DNA from: Clostridium sp.
GTDB lineage: Bacteria > Cyanobacteriota > Vampirovibrionia > Gastranaerophilales > Gastranaerophilaceae
Length of the DNA stretch: 64,000 nucleotides
NCBI GenBank assembly: GCA_018362895.1
Contig: JAHALR010000002.1
Location: 1 to 64,000 of the forward strand
Reading direction: 5' to 3'
How positions within the stretch are numbered: the stretch's first letter is position 1; each line of letters begins with the position of its first letter. The position numbers were made by a program, and so were the translations under genes. This document shows, in pieces, positions 8,180 to 16,054 of the stretch. The notes beneath the pieces were generated by a model that was not told the DNA's origin, made no database searches, and saw only the letters and a list, made by a program, of their open reading frames with translations.

Positions 8180-8916
8180 ATCCGGGCGCTTACTTTGGCA
8201 GATTTAAAGATACGATGTTCAGAGCATACTCTGGTGATGGCGGAAAAATGCTGGTGCATATGGGTGCTTTGGGCTGGCTATTCAGTTCTGCTGCTCAGAT
8301 TGTAGCTATTTTAACCGACAAAAAGATTGATAAATCAAAGAGAAAATTCCTGCTTCCACAGGAGGGCGCAGATGCGGCTGTAAATGTTGTAATGTATTAT
8401 TCGCTTTGTGCTGCTATCAAAAAGGCATCTGATATTGCGGTTGAAAGGGGATATATTATGCCGGGCAATGTTATTGATACACTGATGTCTATAAAACCGG
8501 CTTCTGTTGCTGCTGTTTCGAAAAAGAATTGGAAATCTCTGTTTAATAAAGAGGAATTGAAATCCCTAACAAAAACTTTCTCGTCTTTCAATAATATGAG
8601 TATGTTTAAAAATGCAGAATTGGGAGAACGTCTCGCAGCAAGACTCAAGCTTGTTTCTATGCAAAGAGAATTCAAAGCCTTCAAAAACGGAATGGGAGTG
8701 TTTGCTGCTATATTTGCCTCTGTGCTTGCCTGCAACATTGTTACACCTTATGTAAGAAATATTGTTGCAAATAAAGTTAAAGATAAACTCAACAAAAAGG
8801 AAGCACAGGATATTCGAAAAAAACAGATTGTTTCTAACCTGATGACCAAAAATCCTCTTCCGGCAAGTTTTTCTTCTTTTCAAAAATACAATACGTTTTC
8901 AAATGTTAAAATCTGA
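8176..8916 (+). CDS. Hypothetical membrane protein, 246 aa (second of a pair)
   Basis: The protein has hydrophobic stretches near residues 27-47 (MLVHMGALGWLFSSAAQIVAIL), 65-78 (AAVNVVMYYSLCAAI) and 175-192 (GVFAAIFASVLACNIVTPYV), the last followed by a Lys-rich helix. The overall pattern of GxG hydrophobic helices with a basic tail resembles its upstream neighbour, which suggests paired or paralogous membrane proteins. AAGGAGGTG at 8161-8169 is a strong ribosome-binding site. I cannot assign a function. The next gene, waaA, is 57 bp downstream with its own ribosome-binding site. Confidence 0.75.
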   Translation: MNPGAYFGRFKDTMFRAYSGDGGKMLVHMGALGWLFSSAAQIVAILTDKKIDKSKRKFLLPQEGADAAVNVVMYYSLCAAIKKASDIAVERGYIMPGNVIDTLMSIKPASVAAVSKKNWKSLFNKEELKSLTKTFSSFNNMSMFKNAELGERLAARLKLVSMQREFKAFKNGMGVFAAIFASVLACNIVTPYVRNIVANKVKDKLNKKEAQDIRKKQIVSNLMTKNPLPASFSSFQKYNTFSNVKI

Positions 8917-8972
8917 TTGAATCTGTCTTTCTTTTTTTATAAACTTATTATGAATAGGAGAGGGGAGAAGAT

Positions 8973-10241
8973 ATGCTGTTTTTTAGTATTGTTTATAATT
9001 TTGTTTTGCTAACATTGACTCTGGTGTTTTTGCCGGTTATTTTGGTTGCATTGCTTCTTGTGCCGAAATTTCGTGCAGGCTTGTGGCAAAAATTGGGGTT
9101 TTATAACTTTAAAATTGACAAAACAAAACAAACAATCTTCTTTCACGCTGTGTCAGTCGGAGAAGTTAACGCAATCGAAGCACTTGTCAAAAGAACGAGA
9201 AAAGAGCTTCCTGAGGCGAATATTGTCCTTTCTACTACAACAAAAACAGGTCAGCAAATTGCAGAAAAAAAACTTTCAAATACAGTGGATGTTATTACAT
9301 ATTTTCCGTTTGACTATTTCTTCAGTGTGAATTCGTTCTTGAATGCAGCCTGTCCGGATAAAATAATCATTGCCGAAACAGAAATCTGGCCTGACTTTGT
9401 TTATCTGGCAAAAAGAAGAAACCTCCCTGTTTATATTGTTAATGGCCGACTTTCTCCAAACTCTTATAAAGGATACAAAAGATTTTCTTTCTTTTTTAAA
9501 CCGGTGCTTTCTTTGTATGAAGGCATCTTTATGCAAACACAGGGTGATAAGGAACGCATTCTGGATGTCGGCGCACCTGAGGAAAAAACAAAAGTTATGG
9601 GTAATTTAAAGTTCGATATAGCTCCGGTGCTAGATGATTCTGAAATCTCTCAACTGGCTGACAGCTTGAAATTGAATTGCAAGAAAATGATTGCCGCAGC
9701 CAGCACTCATAAAGGCGAAGACGAGATTGTGCTTCAATGCTTTAAAGAGATAAAATCTGACTATCCTGACTTGAAACTTCTGCTTGCACCAAGACATCCC
9801 GAAAGATATGAGGCTGTTGAGGCTCTTTTAAAATCAAGCGGATTTTCTTATGGAAGAAGAAGTAAAAATGAAACCTTTGAATCAAATGATATTATTATGC
9901 TGGACACAATGGGCGAACTAATGAAGATGTTTTCTGTCTGCCACTTTGCCTTTATAGGCGGTAGTTTCTCAAAAACGGGCGGACACAACCCGCTTGAGGC
10001 AAATATCTGGGGAAAGCCTGTGCTCTCGGGTGACTGTGTCTTTAACTTTAAAGATATATATGCTTTCCTTACAAAAACAAAAGCTGCAAAGCTTTCCTCA
10101 TCTCAAGAAGAGCTAAAGGATGATATGAAAAAGCTTCTTGAAGACGAATCTCATTACGCTCAGGCATGCAGTGATACTAAGAAAATCTTTGATGAGAACA
10201 AAGGTGCAGTTGACTTTGTAATAGATGAATTATTGAAGTAA
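8973..10241 (+). CDS. waaA: 3-deoxy-D-manno-octulosonic acid (Kdo) transferase
   Basis: The 422-aa protein matches WaaA/KdtA length and layout. An N-terminal membrane anchor (residues 4-30) is followed by the GT-B N-domain with FFHAVSVGEVNA, containing the catalytic Glu, and YFPFDYFFSVNSFL. Further on are IIIAETEIWPDF, VNGRLSPNSYKGY and the C-domain donor-site motif GGHNPLEA. The enzyme adds Kdo from CMP-Kdo to lipid IVA on the inner face of the cytoplasmic membrane, so the organism makes lipopolysaccharide and has an outer membrane. GGAGAGGGGAG precedes ATG. A terminator follows directly. Confidence 0.95.
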   Translation: MLFFSIVYNFVLLTLTLVFLPVILVALLLVPKFRAGLWQKLGFYNFKIDKTKQTIFFHAVSVGEVNAIEALVKRTRKELPEANIVLSTTTKTGQQIAEKKLSNTVDVITYFPFDYFFSVNSFLNAACPDKIIIAETEIWPDFVYLAKRRNLPVYIVNGRLSPNSYKGYKRFSFFFKPVLSLYEGIFMQTQGDKERILDVGAPEEKTKVMGNLKFDIAPVLDDSEISQLADSLKLNCKKMIAAASTHKGEDEIVLQCFKEIKSDYPDLKLLLAPRHPERYEAVEALLKSSGFSYGRRSKNETFESNDIIMLDTMGELMKMFSVCHFAFIGGSFSKTGGHNPLEANIWGKPVLSGDCVFNFKDIYAFLTKTKAAKLSSSQEELKDDMKKLLEDESHYAQACSDTKKIFDENKGAVDFVIDELLK

Positions 10242-10253
10242 AAATCTGAAATA

Positions 10254-10286
10254 AAAAAAGACCTCCAATTCAGGAGGTCTTTTTTA
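10254..10286. terminator. Bidirectional terminator between waaA and rpsR
   Basis: A-run, AAAGACCTCC, loop AATTCA, GGAGGTCTTT and T-run form a perfect hairpin with A/T tracts on both sides. It lies between convergent waaA (+) and rpsR (-) and can serve both. Confidence 0.9.
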
Positions 10287-10306
10287 TCGTGAAAAATCTA
10301 TTTTTA

Positions 10307-10537
10307 TTAGTCATATACATAGTTAATTAAAGCGGCTTCTCTTGCTTTTTTTACGGCTCTTGCCAGCATTCTTTGGTGTTCTGCACAAGTTCCAGTAATT
10401 CTTCTCGGGAGAATTTTTCCAGCTTCAGTTAAATATCTTCTGATTTTTTGAGCATCTTTGTAATCAATAACTTCTACTTTATCTGCACAGAAGTTGCAGC
10501 TTTTTCTTTTGTTTTTGTCGATTTGTGGTCTTGCCAT
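10307..10537 (-). CDS. rpsR: 30S ribosomal protein S18
   Basis: The 76-aa protein is standard S18: KRKSCNFCADK near residue 10-20, IDYKDAQKIRRYLTEAGKILPRRITGTCAEHQR, and a basic C-terminal helix. It is the third gene of the minus-strand rpsF-ssb-rpsR operon. The Cys-x2-Cys plus a later Cys resembles the zinc-binding (C+) form of S18. S18 contacts S6 on the 30S platform, which explains the conserved gene neighbourhood. Confidence 0.97.
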   Translation of the reverse strand: MARPQIDKNKRKSCNFCADKVEVIDYKDAQKIRRYLTEAGKILPRRITGTCAEHQRMLARAVKKAREAALINYVYD

Positions 10538-10603
10538 TTTTTTTTCCTTTTCTATTATAATTTGTCGGGCATTTGCGCTCGAACTAACCTAATACTCTAA
10601 GGG

Positions 10604-11005
10604 CTAAAACGGAATTTCGTCTTCACCGATTAAGTCGTCCGAGAAATCGGTTTGTCCAAATTGGACAATAGAATCCGGAGATTTTTGCTGTGAAACAGGT
10701 GTTGAGCCGGAACCGCTCATTTTTTCAACTGCGAAAGCATCAATCTCTACGATTCTTTTTTCTGAACCGTCTTCGTTTTTGACGGTATTGTTCTGGAGTC
10801 TGCCTTCAACAACAACTCTGTCTGACTTGTTGATTGTTTCAGCAACTGTTTCAGCCAAATTGCCTTTGGCTACTATTCTAACCAGTGTTTCTTCGTTGTC
10901 GGAAATGTTCAAAGCAAATGCCGAAATAGGCACATTATTTGAAGTAAAACGCTTTTCCGGCGCTCTGTAAACTGTTCCTGATATAACTGCTTTTGCTAAG
11001 CTCAT
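10604..11005 (-). CDS. ssb: Single-stranded DNA-binding protein
   Basis: The 133-aa protein has an N-terminal OB fold of about 100 residues (AKAVISGTVYRAPEKRFTSNN, VEGRLQNNTVKNEDGSEKRIVEIDA). A short disordered linker follows, then the acidic tip DEIPF that recruits replication and repair partners. It lies between rpsF and rpsR, the classic location of the replicative SSB. A second SSB-like gene without the acidic tip lies at 27831-28163, so this copy is the better candidate for the essential protein. Confidence 0.95.
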   Translation of the reverse strand: MSLAKAVISGTVYRAPEKRFTSNNVPISAFALNISDNEETLVRIVAKGNLAETVAETINKSDRVVVEGRLQNNTVKNEDGSEKRIVEIDAFAVEKMSGSGSTPVSQQKSPDSIVQFGQTDFSDDLIGEDEIPF

Positions 11006-11029
11006 TTTCCGCTCCTGATTATTTCCTGA

Positions 11030-11326
11030 CTATGCGTTAACTTTAGAATCTTCCATAAACATGATTCTTAAGATATTATCGTTCAATCTCAATTGTCTCT
11101 TGAGTTCAACAACTTTATCAGGTGCAAGGTCCATTCTTTGTGCTACAAAGTGACCGTCTCTGAAATTTTGGATGTCGTGAGCCAATTTTTTTCTGCCCAT
11201 TTTATCGGTAGCAAAAACATTGCCACCCAAAGATTTAACAATATCTTCTATTTTGGCGATTATTTTATCGGCTTCTTCAGCATCCATATTTGGTTTAATA
11301 ATTGTGAGTAATTCGTATTTTCTCAA
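11030..11326 (-). CDS. rpsF: 30S ribosomal protein S6
   Basis: From TTG 11326 the protein is 98 aa, the normal S6 length, and starts (M)RKYELLTIIKPNMDAEEAD as S6 should. An AAAGGAG ribosome-binding site lies 7 nt before this TTG. The frame stays open upstream to 11392, but those 22 extra residues are not S6-like and have no ribosome-binding site. Typical S6 features follow: RKKLAHDIQNFRDGHF and ELKRQLRLNDNILRIMFM. S6 binds the 30S platform with S18, encoded two genes downstream. Confidence 0.93.
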   Translation of the reverse strand: MRKYELLTIIKPNMDAEEADKIIAKIEDIVKSLGGNVFATDKMGRKKLAHDIQNFRDGHFVAQRMDLAPDKVVELKRQLRLNDNILRIMFMEDSKVNA

Positions 11327-11442
11327 TTTTCTGCTCCTTTTCCGATTTTTCACGTGTAAGGGTAAAGTAACATAAACAAAATTTGAATACAAATATTTTC
11401 GTCTGAAATCTTACGGATGCGTAATAATTTGCACTTTTTGTC

Positions 11443-12711
11443 TTAGTCCAGTTCTTCGGGTGAAGCAATTCTTCCCAGAACAGCACTCGCAGCGGCAACA
11501 GCAGGTGATGAAAGATAGACTTCGCTGTCAACATGTCCCATTCTGCCTACGAAATTTCTGTTTGTTGTAGAAATTGCTTTTTCGCCTTCTGCAAGAATTC
11601 CTGCATATCCACCCAGACAAGGTCCGCAAGTAGGTGTTGAAACGGCTCCTTCTGCTTCTATGATTGTCTGTATATAACCGAGTTTCATTGCTTCCAAATA
11701 TATGTCCTGAGTTCCGGGGAATACAATCAGCCTTACCTCCGGATGAACTTTTCTTCCTTTGAGAATTTCAGCTGTAACCTTCAAATCAGTAAGACGCCCG
11801 TTTGTACAGCTTCCTATGATAGATTGATCAATTTTTACTTCTCCGACTTGTGAAATTGGTTTTGTGTTTTCGGGAAGATGAGGGAAGGCGACAGTCGGTT
11901 CTATTTTTGATACGTCGTAAACAAGCACCTTTTCATATTCCGCATCAGAATCACTTGTGAAAAAGACCGGTTTTCTGAGGCTTCTGCCTTTCAGGTATTC
12001 TTTTGTAATTTCATCCGGGACAATGATTCCGTTTTTTGCACCTGCTTCAATAGCCATGTTGCAGATTGTCAAACGTCCGTCCATGTCCATTTCTTGGATA
12101 GTAGTGCCGCCGATTTCAAGGGTTTTGTACAGTGCACCGTCTACGCCTATATCTCCTATAAGGTGAAGAATCAAATCTTTAGCACTTACCCATTTGTTCA
12201 GCTTTCCGTTGAATTCAACTTTAATCGTTGAGGGAACTTTGAACCATGTGTCTCCTGATGCCATTGCACAGGCAAGGTCTGTTGAGCCTACACCGGTAGA
12301 AAAGGCACCGAGTGCTCCGTATGTACAGGTGTGAGAGTCGGCTCCGATGATTAAATCACCTGAGGTCACAATGCCTTTTTCAGGCAAAAGTGCGTGTTCG
12401 ATTCCCATTCTGCCTACTTCAAAATAGTTTTTCAGGTTTTGTTCTTTTGAAAACTCACGAACCATTTTTGCCTGCTGTGCAGACTTTATGTCTTTGTTCG
12501 GGACAAAATGATCCGGTACAAAAACAACTCTGTCTTTGTCAAAGACCTTTTCAACGCCGATTTTTTTAAATTCTTTAACAGCGACAGGTCCTGTTATGTC
12601 GTTTGCGAGTGTAATATCAACTTTTGCGCTAATCAAATCGCCGGCTTTCACCGACTCAAGCCCTGCGTGTGCGGCAAAAATCTTTTCTGTAATCGTCATT
12701 GGACGTTTCAT
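11443..12711 (-). CDS. leuC: 3-isopropylmalate dehydratase large subunit-type enzyme
   Basis: The 422-aa protein belongs to the short LeuC/homoaconitase group of the aconitase superfamily. It shows IIGADSHTCTYGALGAFSTGVGSTD, SCTNGR near residue 302 and TPTCGPCLGG with Cys 362 and 365. These three Cys would ligate the catalytic [4Fe-4S] cluster. The VAFPHLPENTKPI segment is typical of isopropylmalate isomerases. The enzyme would isomerise 2- and 3-isopropylmalate in leucine synthesis, together with a small subunit (LeuD) that is not in the window. A divergent paralogue lies at 54738-55988, so the substrate split between the two copies is not settled. Confidence 0.85.
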   Translation of the reverse strand: MKRPMTITEKIFAAHAGLESVKAGDLISAKVDITLANDITGPVAVKEFKKIGVEKVFDKDRVVFVPDHFVPNKDIKSAQQAKMVREFSKEQNLKNYFEVGRMGIEHALLPEKGIVTSGDLIIGADSHTCTYGALGAFSTGVGSTDLACAMASGDTWFKVPSTIKVEFNGKLNKWVSAKDLILHLIGDIGVDGALYKTLEIGGTTIQEMDMDGRLTICNMAIEAGAKNGIIVPDEITKEYLKGRSLRKPVFFTSDSDAEYEKVLVYDVSKIEPTVAFPHLPENTKPISQVGEVKIDQSIIGSCTNGRLTDLKVTAEILKGRKVHPEVRLIVFPGTQDIYLEAMKLGYIQTIIEAEGAVSTPTCGPCLGGYAGILAEGEKAISTTNRNFVGRMGHVDSEVYLSSPAVAAASAVLGRIASPEELD

Positions 12712-12852
12712 TCTTTTTCTCCAGATTTGTAAATTTATAAAAAATTTTATTATAAATGTAACATTTTGTAAATCGTGCTTTGGCTTTTTCTAAATTTGAG
12801 CTTTTTGATGCCGATATACAATTTATAGAATCAAGGAATGAAAGGTGTGCGT

Positions 12853-14223
12853 ATGAGTATGTTCAACAAAAATATGAAAATCGGAGAAGGTCAAAAGTAT
12901 GATACAACGCAGGTTTCAACTGAAGGTATCACGGCTGAAGAACGTGCCGAAATGGAGAAAAAGAACAGAAAAATGATTGATATCTTTAAAGCTTTTGACA
13001 TAGACGGAGACGGAAGTTTGAACAAACTCGAACTTGCAGCTGCTATGGATGCTTTTTCAAGGCTGGATAGTGATGGAGGAAAAGACGGAAAACTTTCAAA
13101 AAAAGAACTTAAACAAGGTGCAGAACAATTTAACGAAGCGTTCAAAGACTTAGGTGTAAATATTGAAGGCAAAGACCTCAAAGCATTCTTAAAAGGAGTT
13201 AGAAAATATACAAAAGATGATGAGAAAACTTCCACGCAGGGTGTTTTAAATGACTATGCTGCTGAAGTTCAAGCAAAGGCTGAAGCCGAAGCTAAAGCAA
13301 AAGCTGAAGCAGAGGCAAAAGCAAAGGCTGAGGCGGAAGCTAAAGCAAAAGCCGAAGCAGAAGCAAAGGCAAAAGCAGAGGCTGAGGCAAAAGCTGCAAA
13401 ATTGGCAACTCCAACAGCATATACAATTCAACCAAATGAAAGACTTGATGATTTGTTGAAACGCTCTCTTGAAGCTCAAGGCAAAGAGGTAACAGATGAG
13501 TCTCTTGCAGAAGCTAAAGCTGAGTTTGTAAAAAACAATCCCGGTGCTCTTCATGGTCCGAAAGGCAAAGAATATCTTTACATGGGTGATGTTGTAAAAA
13601 TTCCGGGAGGACTGGAAGATAAAGGCAATGCTGATGAAATAAAAGCACAGTACAGAGCAGATCAGGCTGAAAAACGGGCAAAAGCAGAGGCAAAAGCCAA
13701 AGCGGAGGCAGAAGCTAAAGCAAAAGCTGAAGCGGAAGCAAAAGCCAAAGCAGAGGCAGAAGCCAAGGCAAAAGCCGAGACAGAGGCAAGACGACGCGCT
13801 TTAACTCCGAAACCTTATGTTGCTGAACGCAGTTCGACTTATGTAGCTCCTAGAGTGCCTGTTGAGCCTGTGGCTGTTAAAAAAGCACAACCCCAAAAAC
13901 CTGATCCTAAAAAACTTGCAGCTATGAATAAAAATCCTCTTATGGAACAGCTGCCCAACGGCTATTCTCGTCGTGACATTCCAGGTTTTAATGACGCATA
14001 TTATGACAAAGACGGAAATCGTATTACTAAAGAAACTTATATGAAAGCTCGCGGTAAAAAAGATAGGAAAATAGACAACATGGTTGCTCATCCGATACTA
14101 GAACAGCTGCCAAACGGTTATACAAAAAGAGACAGAAGCGGTCCGGGAGTATTCTATTATGACAAACAGGGCAATATGATTACTGAGGCTGAATACCAAA
14201 GAGCTAAAAAAGCCGGTCATTAA
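12853..14223 (+). CDS. Modular protein: EF-hand, AKAEAEAK repeats, LysM-like domain, duplicated C-terminal unit
   Basis: I chose ATG 12853 because AAAGG (12841-12845) lies 7 nt upstream; ATG 12838 has its AGGA only 1 nt away. The 456-aa protein reads in order: a canonical EF-hand loop DIDGDGSLNKLE (residues 49-60) and a second Asp-rich DSDGGKDGKLS segment; an Ala/Lys/Glu helix of five AKAEAEAK units (141-180); a LysM-like segment (TAYTIQPNERLDDLL ... LYMGDVVKIPGG, 188-250); a second Ala/Lys/Glu helix (276-312); a Pro-rich linker; and two copies of a 40-residue unit (361-401 and 413-453) sharing EQLPNGYxxRD and YYDKxGNxIT. No signal peptide is visible. Roles in calcium and cell-wall binding are inferred from the modules only. 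Confidence 0.85.
   Translation: MSMFNKNMKIGEGQKYDTTQVSTEGITAEERAEMEKKNRKMIDIFKAFDIDGDGSLNKLELAAAMDAFSRLDSDGGKDGKLSKKELKQGAEQFNEAFKDLGVNIEGKDLKAFLKGVRKYTKDDEKTSTQGVLNDYAAEVQAKAEAEAKAKAEAEAKAKAEAEAKAKAEAEAKAKAEAEAKAAKLATPTAYTIQPNERLDDLLKRSLEAQGKEVTDESLAEAKAEFVKNNPGALHGPKGKEYLYMGDVVKIPGGLEDKGNADEIKAQYRADQAEKRAKAEAKAKAEAEAKAKAEAEAKAKAEAEAKAKAETEARRRALTPKPYVAERSSTYVAPRVPVEPVAVKKAQPQKPDPKKLAAMNKNPLMEQLPNGYSRRDIPGFNDAYYDKDGNRITKETYMKARGKKDRKIDNMVAHPILEQLPNGYTKRDRSGPGVFYYDKQGNMITEAEYQRAKKAGH
13273..13392 (+). repeat. Five in-frame copies of a 24-bp unit encoding AKAEAEAK
   Basis: Five consecutive octapeptide units AKAEAEAK lie inside the modular EF-hand protein. The DNA copies vary in synonymous codons (gca/gct/gcc/gcg, gaa/gag, aaa/aag), so the protein sequence rather than the DNA is under constraint. 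It predicts a single long charged alpha-helix. Confidence 0.95.
13678..13788 (+). repeat. Second AKAEAEAK repeat block in the same gene
   Basis: This 37-residue block of the same Ala/Lys/Glu pattern starts AKAEAKAKAEAE, ends AKAETEA, and passes into Arg-rich sequence. It is separated from the first block by the LysM-like segment, so the protein has two rigid helical spacers. Confidence 0.93.
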
Positions 14224-14240
14224 AATATTTTGAATCTTTA

Positions 14241-14272
14241 TGAAAGACCTGAGTAAAATCAGGTCTTTTTTC
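14241..14272 (+). terminator. Terminator after the modular EF-hand gene
   Basis: AAAGACCTGA, loop GTAAAA, TCAGGTCTTT and further T residues form an intrinsic terminator about 20 nt after the stop codon. Confidence 0.88.
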
Positions 14273-14305
14273 ATACATTTATTATATTCATTTTCCGTCC
14301 AAATG

Positions 14306-14314
14306 TGGTATGAT
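14306..14314 (+). promoter_or_regulatory. Extended -10 element upstream of glgC
   Basis: TG-G-TATGAT forms an extended -10 box 35 bp before ATG 14349. No convincing -35 is present. TAGGAG at 14337-14342 is the ribosome-binding site. Confidence 0.4.
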
Positions 14315-14348
14315 TAACTTACATAAGTTGATTTGATAGGAGTGTTTT

Positions 14349-15584
14349 ATGTCTGTTGACGATACTTTGGTTATGATTCTCGCGGGTGGTGAAGGAAAAA
14401 GACTTTATCCCTTGACAAGAGACAGAGCAAAACCGGCAGTCCCGTTTGGAGGAAGGTATCGTATCATAGACTTTGTTATAAATAATTTTATCAATTCCGG
14501 CTTTTACAGGCTGAAAATTTTGACACAATACAAATCAGACTCTTTAAACAAACATATCGTCAGAACCTGGCCGTTATCTCCAATAATCAACCAATATGTT
14601 GACCTGGTGCCGGCACAGATGAGAATAGACGGACACTGGTATAAAGGTACGGCTGATGCTGTTTTTCAAAATATACACCATATTTTGAGCGAGGACAGTT
14701 CTTATGTTGCTGTGTTTGGCGGCGACCATATATATAAAATGAACGTTGCATCAATGCGTGATTTTCACAAAGAGCATGATGCTGATTTGACAATCTCTGC
14801 GATTCCAATACCGATTGAAGAAGCAGGCGAATATGGAATTATGGAGGTTGATGAAAATTGGCATCTTACAAATTTTGTTGAAAAACCTAAAACAAAACCC
14901 AAACACATCCCCGGTGATGAAACAAAATGTCTTGCATCTATGGGAAATTACATCTTCAAACGCAACAAACTGATTGAAGAATTACGTATTGATGCAGATA
15001 TTCAGACATCTAACCACGATTTTGGCAAAAATGTTATTCCGAAAATGCTTGAGCAGGGGGATAAAATTTATGTTTATGACTTTGCACAAAATGAATTTCC
15101 CGGCATGGAAGAGTCTGAAAGAGGATACTGGCGTGATGTAGGGACAATGGATGCTTACTGGCAGGCTAATATGGATCTTTTGGCTTATGATCCTGAATTC
15201 AATCTTTATACAAAAGAGTGGCCTTTGAGAACTTTCAATTACAACTATCCACCGGCTAAATTTATCTGGGAAGAACTTGAAAGAAGAGGTATGGCTACGA
15301 ACTCTCTTGTTTCTGAAGGTTGCATAATTTCAGGTGGTACTCTTTCAAGATGTATTCTCTCACCAAAAGTCAGAATCAACAGCTTTTCAAGTGTTGTTGA
15401 TTCAATAATTATGGAAAATGTTAATGTCGGAAGACATTCTCATATCCAAAAAGCAATTATAGATAAGAATGTAGATATACCGCCTTATACAAAAATCGGT
15501 TTTGACAGAGAAGAAGATGAGGCACGCGGATTCTTTGTTTCGGAAGGCGGAGTGACAGTTGTGCCAAAGGGAGCGAAACTTTGA
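14349..15584 (+). CDS. glgC: Glucose-1-phosphate adenylyltransferase (ADP-glucose pyrophosphorylase)
   Basis: The 411-aa protein shows the GlgC nucleotide-binding signature AGGEGKRLYPLTRDRAKPAVPFGG (residues 12-35), with RIIDFVINNFINSG after it. GGDHIYKMN, FVEKPK and YWRDVGTMDAYWQANMDLL mark the catalytic domain. A left-handed beta-helix C-domain follows (SEGCIISGGTLSRCILSPKVRI). It makes ADP-glucose from glucose-1-phosphate and ATP, the committed step of bacterial glycogen synthesis, normally under allosteric control. Its stop overlaps the start of the downstream thioredoxin-like gene (TTGA). No glgA is nearby. Confidence 0.95.
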   Translation: MSVDDTLVMILAGGEGKRLYPLTRDRAKPAVPFGGRYRIIDFVINNFINSGFYRLKILTQYKSDSLNKHIVRTWPLSPIINQYVDLVPAQMRIDGHWYKGTADAVFQNIHHILSEDSSYVAVFGGDHIYKMNVASMRDFHKEHDADLTISAIPIPIEEAGEYGIMEVDENWHLTNFVEKPKTKPKHIPGDETKCLASMGNYIFKRNKLIEELRIDADIQTSNHDFGKNVIPKMLEQGDKIYVYDFAQNEFPGMEESERGYWRDVGTMDAYWQANMDLLAYDPEFNLYTKEWPLRTFNYNYPPAKFIWEELERRGMATNSLVSEGCIISGGTLSRCILSPKVRINSFSSVVDSIIMENVNVGRHSHIQKAIIDKNVDIPPYTKIGFDREEDEARGFFVSEGGVTVVPKGAKL

Positions 15585-16054
15585 AAAAGAACGTTAAATA
15601 TTCATTGATTGCGGGAATAATATTAGTAATAACATTAATTACAGTAACAAGCTGTATGGCTATCCTGCCAAAAGCCAACATGAAGCCTTCTGACTATGAT
15701 ACAGGGCTTACATATGAACAGGCTGCCGCACAGGACAAGCCCTTGCTTGCTGTATTTTATGTTGACTGGTGTACATATTGCAAAAAATTTATGCCAAGAA
15801 TGGACAAGGTCAGAAATATAAATAAGGATGACTTCAATTTTGTTCTCATAAATGTAGAAAACCCTCAAAATGAACCTCTGGTTAGAGAATACAGAATTTC
15901 GGGCTATCCTTCTGTTTATATAATAGATCCAAAGTATGACAACAGAGTCCACATCGACAATCCTTTCCTTGAATCAGTCGATGACTTGAATAAAGAAGTA
16001 TCTCGTTATAAAAACTTTAGAAATTTAATTAAAAAGGGCGATTCATGCAAATAA
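15581..16054 (+). CDS. Thioredoxin-like lipoprotein with WCTYC motif
   Basis: The 157-aa protein starts at TTG 15581, which overlaps the glgC stop as TTGA and follows AAAGGGAG. An N-terminal hydrophobic segment ends in a lipobox, VTSC, with the lipidated Cys predicted at residue 25. The mature part is a thioredoxin fold with active site WCTYCKK (Cys 64 and 67) and the cis-Pro segment ISGYPSVYII. It is probably an envelope thiol-disulfide protein of the DsbD-gamma/thioredoxin-7 type. Two pilin-like genes with paired cysteines follow, the first overlapping by 10 nt, which suggests it handles their disulfides (inference). Confidence 0.85.
   Translation: MKKNVKYSLIAGIILVITLITVTSCMAILPKANMKPSDYDTGLTYEQAAAQDKPLLAVFYVDWCTYCKKFMPRMDKVRNINKDDFNFVLINVENPQNEPLVREYRISGYPSVYIIDPKYDNRVHIDNPFLESVDDLNKEVSRYKNFRNLIKKGDSCK

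Noticed and set aside
11327..11392. N-terminal extension of S6
   Set aside because: The 22 residues do not resemble S6 and no ribosome-binding site precedes the upstream codon, unlike the TTG at 11326.
13273..13392. The 24-bp repeats as a CRISPR array
   Set aside because: There are no spacers, the copies vary at synonymous sites, and they are in frame inside one coding sequence.
13246..13554. Open frames on both strands across the AKAEAEAK region (Cys/Phe-rich on the minus strand, Lys/Gln-rich in another plus frame)
   Set aside because: They are by-products of the repetitive GCN-AAR-GCN-GAR pattern; their compositions are not protein-like and they lack ribosome-binding sites.
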